64,000 nt of DNA, from positions 26,645,121-26,709,120 of the forward strand of contig CM041085.1 of the NCBI GenBank assembly GCA_023079485.1. Direction: 5' to 3'. Position 1 is the first letter of the stretch, and each line of letters opens with the position of its first letter. Positions 59,261-64,000 of this stretch are shown here, piece after piece. This DNA is from Archilochus colubris (taxonomy: Eukaryota; Chordata; Aves; Apodiformes; Trochilidae). The position numbers and the translations under genes are program-made. Under the pieces are notes generated by a model that was given only the letters and a program-made list of their open reading frames with translations, searched no databases and had not been told where the DNA came from.

Positions 59261-60621
59261 GCACTTTTAATTAAGAGATGAAAATGAAGAGCAAGGAGGA
59301 AATACTCTGAGGCCATGACAGCAGCTCGCGTGGTCCCAGGTACCTCACAACCTGTGCCATGCTGCAGCTCCTGAGCAGCCCAGGTCATCAAGGACGTGAG
59401 GCTGCAACTCTCACTCTGTGTGAGGTTAATGCATAAGGATATAGAACCAGGAGTGTATGTTTAGAACTAGAAACAAGGAGAGGAAATGCTGAATTAAACA
59501 GAAGCAGGATGCTTTTGTTCACAAAACATCAGTAGTTAAAAATGTAGACTTCCCTGAAGCAATTCTCACAGCTGCTTTTCTGACAATCCTGAGAGAGGAA
59601 AGAGCCAAGGTTTAGGGAGACATGGATCAGCAGCAAAATAGAGCTTTGCTGGCAGCAGGATTCATCTCACCTTTGACCACCACTTTCTGCCTCTTTGATG
59701 AATCATTACTAATTATTAGTGACCCAAGAACCAACCCCCTGTTGATACCAAAAGTACACAAGTCATCATAAACTTTAACTTTGACCAGTCCTAGTAAGCT
59801 CACTAGGATTTTAAAATTATTGCACTTCAGATTAGAGATCTTACTGAGGATTAGTCCCATTTGCAAGATCAATGTGAAGCTAGTGTAAGTGAAAGATTTA
59901 ACTCAGTGCAACATTTATCAGATTTGCATCTCCAGCATATGTCAAGGCAAAGAGAGCAACACCTAGAGCCAGGCTGTTACATCACAGCTCTGGAGCTTAT
60001 GCTGATCTTCAATTCTAAAGGTGAAGAAGACTGACTCAGCTCTCACTCTTCCCACCAATTAGTATGACCTCCCACTGGATTTGTCTATTTTACTGACATC
60101 TCACTTTCCTCTGGGGGATTTTGTACATAGGTGTGGGATGGGGAGGAGGGGTGTCAGTCACCTTCCTTTCCCCAGAAATAAATCCAAAGTCTAAGCAGGC
60201 TGCTTTAAATGTCTTAAAGCAAGCACCAAAGTGGACCCTAACCAGAGGGAAGCAGACCATATGGTGAAATTGATTCCTTCCTTATTTAGCAGAAGTGTAT
60301 TTATCACCATTCTATAAAGAGCAACCAAGGTTGCTGGGAAATGAATGGTGCACGACAAGTACTGCTGCTCAGCATAGGAGGCTGGAGCTGTGAGATTTCC
60401 ACTTAAAACCACAGCTTGTTCCTTGAGTTTATTTGTAAATCTAAAAACATGTATATATTGCTCACACTGACCAAGGCTTTCAGTGTCAGGTTTGGGAATC
60501 CAACACTTAGAAGACTGTGACCAGATGAACTTAGAAGAGAGAAGGTGAAAGGAGAAAAACTGAGAATGGGATAAGGAAATTGCAGAGGATTCTCCAGGAA
60601 ACTGCAGCTGGTCGGAGACAT
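59261..60621. other. Unique non-coding DNA
   Basis: No gene or repeat family recognised. The minus-strand frame 59627-59872 (81 codons) has no domain I can name. Confidence 0.5.
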
Positions 60622-60638
60622 AAAAAAAAAAAAAAATA

Positions 60639-60708
<70 letters not shown>
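60622..60708 (+). repeat. A15 + (TA)n + A62 tract
   Basis: A15 (60622-60636), then TATATATATT (60637-60646), then 62 consecutive A (60647-60708). It is the longest homopolymer in the window. No AATAAA precedes it at the usual distance and the 200 bp upstream match no gene I recognise, so a retrocopy tail is not supported. Homopolymers of this length are prone to sequencing and assembly error. Confidence 0.95.
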
Positions 60709-60710
<2 letters not shown>

Positions 60711-63700
60711 AGAATGAAGACTAGCTCTTGATGCAGGCATATTCATGGCCTGTCTGTGAAACTCACCACCAAATAACTTCATAGTACTGAAGTGCTGGCA
60801 CACATGGAGAGCCTCTGCTTGAGTCTCGCTGCTGTGCTCCTATATGCGTCTCCAGAAACACGAGGGCAGGCAGTGCCATTTTGGTTTGTGGTGTGAAGAA
60901 ATGTGGCTTTCCAGAGAGGAGACTGTCCTTGTGTTGGTCAAGCCCACACCAGATGAGTCCCACTGACTGCTTGCGGCCACAGGACTCCCTGTACTCGTTC
61001 TTTCTGTACTGAAGAGGAGTAGCAAAGATTTATATTGTTTAGAAACCCTGCAGTCTTCACAAAAACACCCTTCTAGTGTTACTCTGGCACAGAAGGACTA
61101 AGTTGCCACCTGTTTTAACAGGCTTGCCTTCAACAAATGACATTAAAGCAGAGAAACAAGTCATCAGACAGTTGTCATGTTTGTCATTTTAAGGTTTTTT
61201 CTTTCATCTCACCTTGGCAGAAGCTCTCCATTTTTGGTATAACTGCATGACTTGCTGATGCTCTTTGCTGTCCTGCTAAAACCCATTATATGACTAGAGA
61301 GCTCAAGACCCATTAGAACCTTTCAGCAGCAGCACTGGCATTCTCAGCCCCGGGCGTGCAATACCAAACCTGGAGCTAGACCCATAAGGTCTCAAAGCAG
61401 TGTAAAAGAAGAGGTGAGTACTCCAAACAGGCAGGTTATGTAGCTCCTGCCTAGCTCATTAAGCAACCCATAGTGTTTAACAGAAATGCTTACACTGTTC
61501 TGTGTACAGCATGCAAAGCAGATTTCTGGCTACACAGTGTGGTAAGTAGATAAGGAAAAAAGGGAACCAGTTCAGGCAGATAAAATTCCTGATAGTATAG
61601 CACCTATATCCCAGACAACTCCAATTCAATGTGCTTTCCATAAAAGTGAAGGCTGCTTGTGATTGCTTTTCACCCAGGAATTAATGAAATACTTCTTGAA
61701 AAGCATTAATTGAATTATATTGACAACCCAAAGTCTACCTAAGGGTATATCATCTCTTGACTGCCACAGGCCTGCATCCAGGACCCAAATAATTTCCTTT
61801 TTGAATCTACAGATGAAACACAAAGCTACTAGGAATGGAAGTCAGCCCGTCCACTCCTGTTAGAGCTGAAGAATGAACTCATTAACTTCTTTGTCTCTAT
61901 ATTAAGACTAGGCTATTTATAGAACAGCTGAAAACAGTTAGTTCATTGATCAAAATACATCTACGTCCATAAATCCCGGTGTACCAACTCATAACTGGGC
62001 TCAGCACCACTAGATCTGAAGTCAAGAAAAAGCAACCAAAAGCAGAAGTTACACATGCTCTTGATGGCTTTTGCACCATAGCTAAATTGTATCCTTACAC
62101 CAAACCCTGCAAAAATCAAAACTTTCATCAAAATAATCTCCAAATTAGCGGGAAGTTTGAGAACTTGGTCTACATTTTAAACTCTTCAGTCTTAGAAATG
62201 CCATTCATTTTATGTTTCTAGTACGTGTGATAAAACAGGCCTCTGACCTTCACTTATTCTCAGGTAATCTCCTAATAAAGGAAGAATTAGTCATATTAAG
62301 ACCAATAAACTTTAGGGCATTTCTATTTTTAAATATTTGCTCCTTGCTATTTAGTCAAACAAGACTTCAGAGGCTTTCTTTACAATGCGCAGCTGGGCAA
62401 AGAAAACTCAGTCTTACTAACACAGTCTTATGTTAGTAAGCCTGGAGGGAGGGAAATAAACTCTAAAAATAATAATTAAAAAAAAAAATACAAGTGGACT
62501 GAGGCATTGGTTCAGCCAGGCAAACCAAGCAGCAATTATGAGTGTCACAGAGGAGGTTCATGAGGTTCATAAGGTTCAGTCCAACAGCTCTTGTCATGCA
62601 CATGGTCTCAGTGAAGGGAGGATCACCAGTCTTTCAAATCAACTAAACTTCATTATAAATTGATGAGATTAAAAGGTTATGTGCCTAGAATCTCTGCTCA
62701 GGATCTGTTAGATTTCTTCCCTTATAAGTGTAACAGCAGTCAAATTAGTCAGAATTGTTTAATCATTCATACAAGAAAAGTTGCCTATCTCAAGAGAAGT
62801 ACCCTTGTAATCACTTTTGTAAATACAGTTGTATTAATCCAGTACAGGGATAACAGGTTCAAAGTTGTAAACCCTGGAAATCTTTTACCACATGAAGGCA
62901 TTAACCCATAATGTCTGCTTGTTACTACAGCAGCAGCAGTTCCCTAGGGGTCAGGAGGTTTACACTAAAGCACACAGTGCTGAGTAAAGAGCACATATAA
63001 ATCTCTATTGTAATTGAACCCAAAACACCCTATTTCCTTCCCCCCCTTAAAAATAAATTGAGAGCAAGACACTCATGCAGGCACATCTTTCTTGATTTTG
63101 TATTCAACCCAAGCTCTCTAAAATGTTTTTGATGTCTTGAGAAAAAATCAAGCATCAGAAGGGTGCTCTGGCTTCTCTGAGCACTGAGCTGGGAGGCAGT
63201 GGACCAAGGTGGCAAATACAGAAAGGAACAGACAGTGCACAGGTCAGCCTCACAGAAGCCCTGTCCTGCTACAGTCTAGCCACACCTGGTCTCAAGTAGG
63301 GAGAAAAAACAAGTTTAAAAGGTGGTTTGTCAGTGCTGGGATGAGCAGAACCGCAAAAATGGTATTGAAGATATTTGTGGACTTTGCTAACCACTCAGCA
63401 ACTGGAGAGAGCTTTGTCTTAAGAGTCACTAAGTGATCCTGAAGGAGTCTGTACAAAATGGTCTAGACAAATTCTTTCCGTACCACTGAATTTACACAGT
63501 GTCCCACAAAAGCTTTGAGGGTTCATAAATATTTCCTTAAGTATTAGTTCTGCAGGCTACCTTTGTATTGATCTCCTTCTCTAAATTGCCTGAAATTAGT
63601 CACCAGTCCTTCCCTTTCACATTGTTAGTAGTAATAGTAGTATTTAAAAACCTCTTCTACTTAGCCACAGCAACTGAATTTTTTTGTCTTCAAGCTTTCT

Positions 63701-64000
63701 GATCACTAACACACCACTTGATAGTTTTAATAAAAAAGATAAAATGGCCATTTTCAGACTCCATGTCTAAATTTAAAATTGTGCAACAGTTCTGTAAAGA
63801 GCAAGTTGGTTTTTGAGCTGGCTGCCCTTGCAGGCCATGGAACTGGCTGTTCTGAGAATCTCCCTTTTCCATTTTTTCCAGGACTTAGCTAAAGAGGACT
63901 CCAGGCAGAAAGATAGCATGGCCCAGGTGGCCAGCAGAATGCTGGTGAGGGAGAGATTGGCAGTCTTGGATGGATGGAAAAGGAAGAAAGGAGATTTGAG
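60709..64000. other. Unique non-coding DNA
   Basis: No transposon family or RNA gene recognised. There is a donor-like GAG|GTGAGTAC at 61413/61414 with a mediocre acceptor at 61350, and a small 9-bp tandem repeat at 62554-62580. The 62660-62911 frame has no identified domain. Confidence 0.5.
62554..62580 (+). repeat. 9-bp tandem repeat, three imperfect units
   Basis: GGTTCATGA, GGTTCATAA, GGTTCAGTC in succession. Confidence 0.8.

Noticed and set aside
60400..60708. Processed pseudogene ending in A62
   Set aside because: Upstream sequence matches no gene I know and has no polyadenylation signal before the tract.
61350..61413. Possible exon between CATTCTCAG and GAG|GTGAGTAC
   Set aside because: The donor is good but the acceptor has a poor pyrimidine tract and is preceded by other AGs; no frame support.
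62660..62911. Frame containing NPGNLLP, recalling a short motif near the RNase H junction of retroviral pol
   Set aside because: A single seven-residue resemblance in an AT-rich frame, with no other retroviral motif or LTR nearby; chance is more likely.

Overview
This window looks like nuclear DNA from a bird. The evidence is the set of interspersed repeats. At least nine fragments of CR1 LINEs are visible, several ending in the diagnostic ATTCTATG octamer repeat and carrying pieces of the CR1 ORF2 reverse transcriptase. There is one short solo LTR with a 6-bp target-site duplication, and several very old MIR-like SINE relics. CR1 dominance without Alu, B1 or L1 sequence points to a bird (possibly a songbird, but that is only an impression). 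The base composition is AT-rich and CpG is scarce apart from a few short islands.

No complete protein-coding gene, rRNA, tRNA, CRISPR array or bacterial-type operon is visible. The open reading frames are short, and most lie in repeats or in low-complexity DNA. The window is best read as a large intron or an intergenic desert. A few stretches have exon-like properties: two possible terminal coding exons on the minus strand (7206-7345 and 38372-38512), one possible internal coding exon on the plus strand (54763-54878), an open frame ending at a good splice donor (32480-32761), and two possible non-coding exons on the plus strand (48123-48219 and 57228-57387). I could not match any of these to a known protein and all are low confidence.

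Layout. 1-20.9 kb: one eroded CR1 (645-1165), one MIR relic, otherwise unique DNA. 20.9-22.0 kb: the longest CR1 copy, including the RT core with a destroyed catalytic motif. 22-35.9 kb: CR1-free unique DNA with one MIR relic. 35.9-37.5 kb: a plus-strand CR1, a 33-bp minisatellite and a solo LTR inserted into it. 42.1-51.8 kb: a cluster of five CR1 copies. 47.5-47.8 kb and 56.1-56.5 kb: two CpG-retaining, non-repetitive blocks that are my best candidates for conserved regulatory elements. 60.6 kb: a 62-nt poly(A) run. The rest is unique non-coding sequence.

I see no evidence for a new multi-gene system here. The items most worth checking are the two CpG-retaining blocks, the exon candidates, and the LTR with an internally duplicated end.
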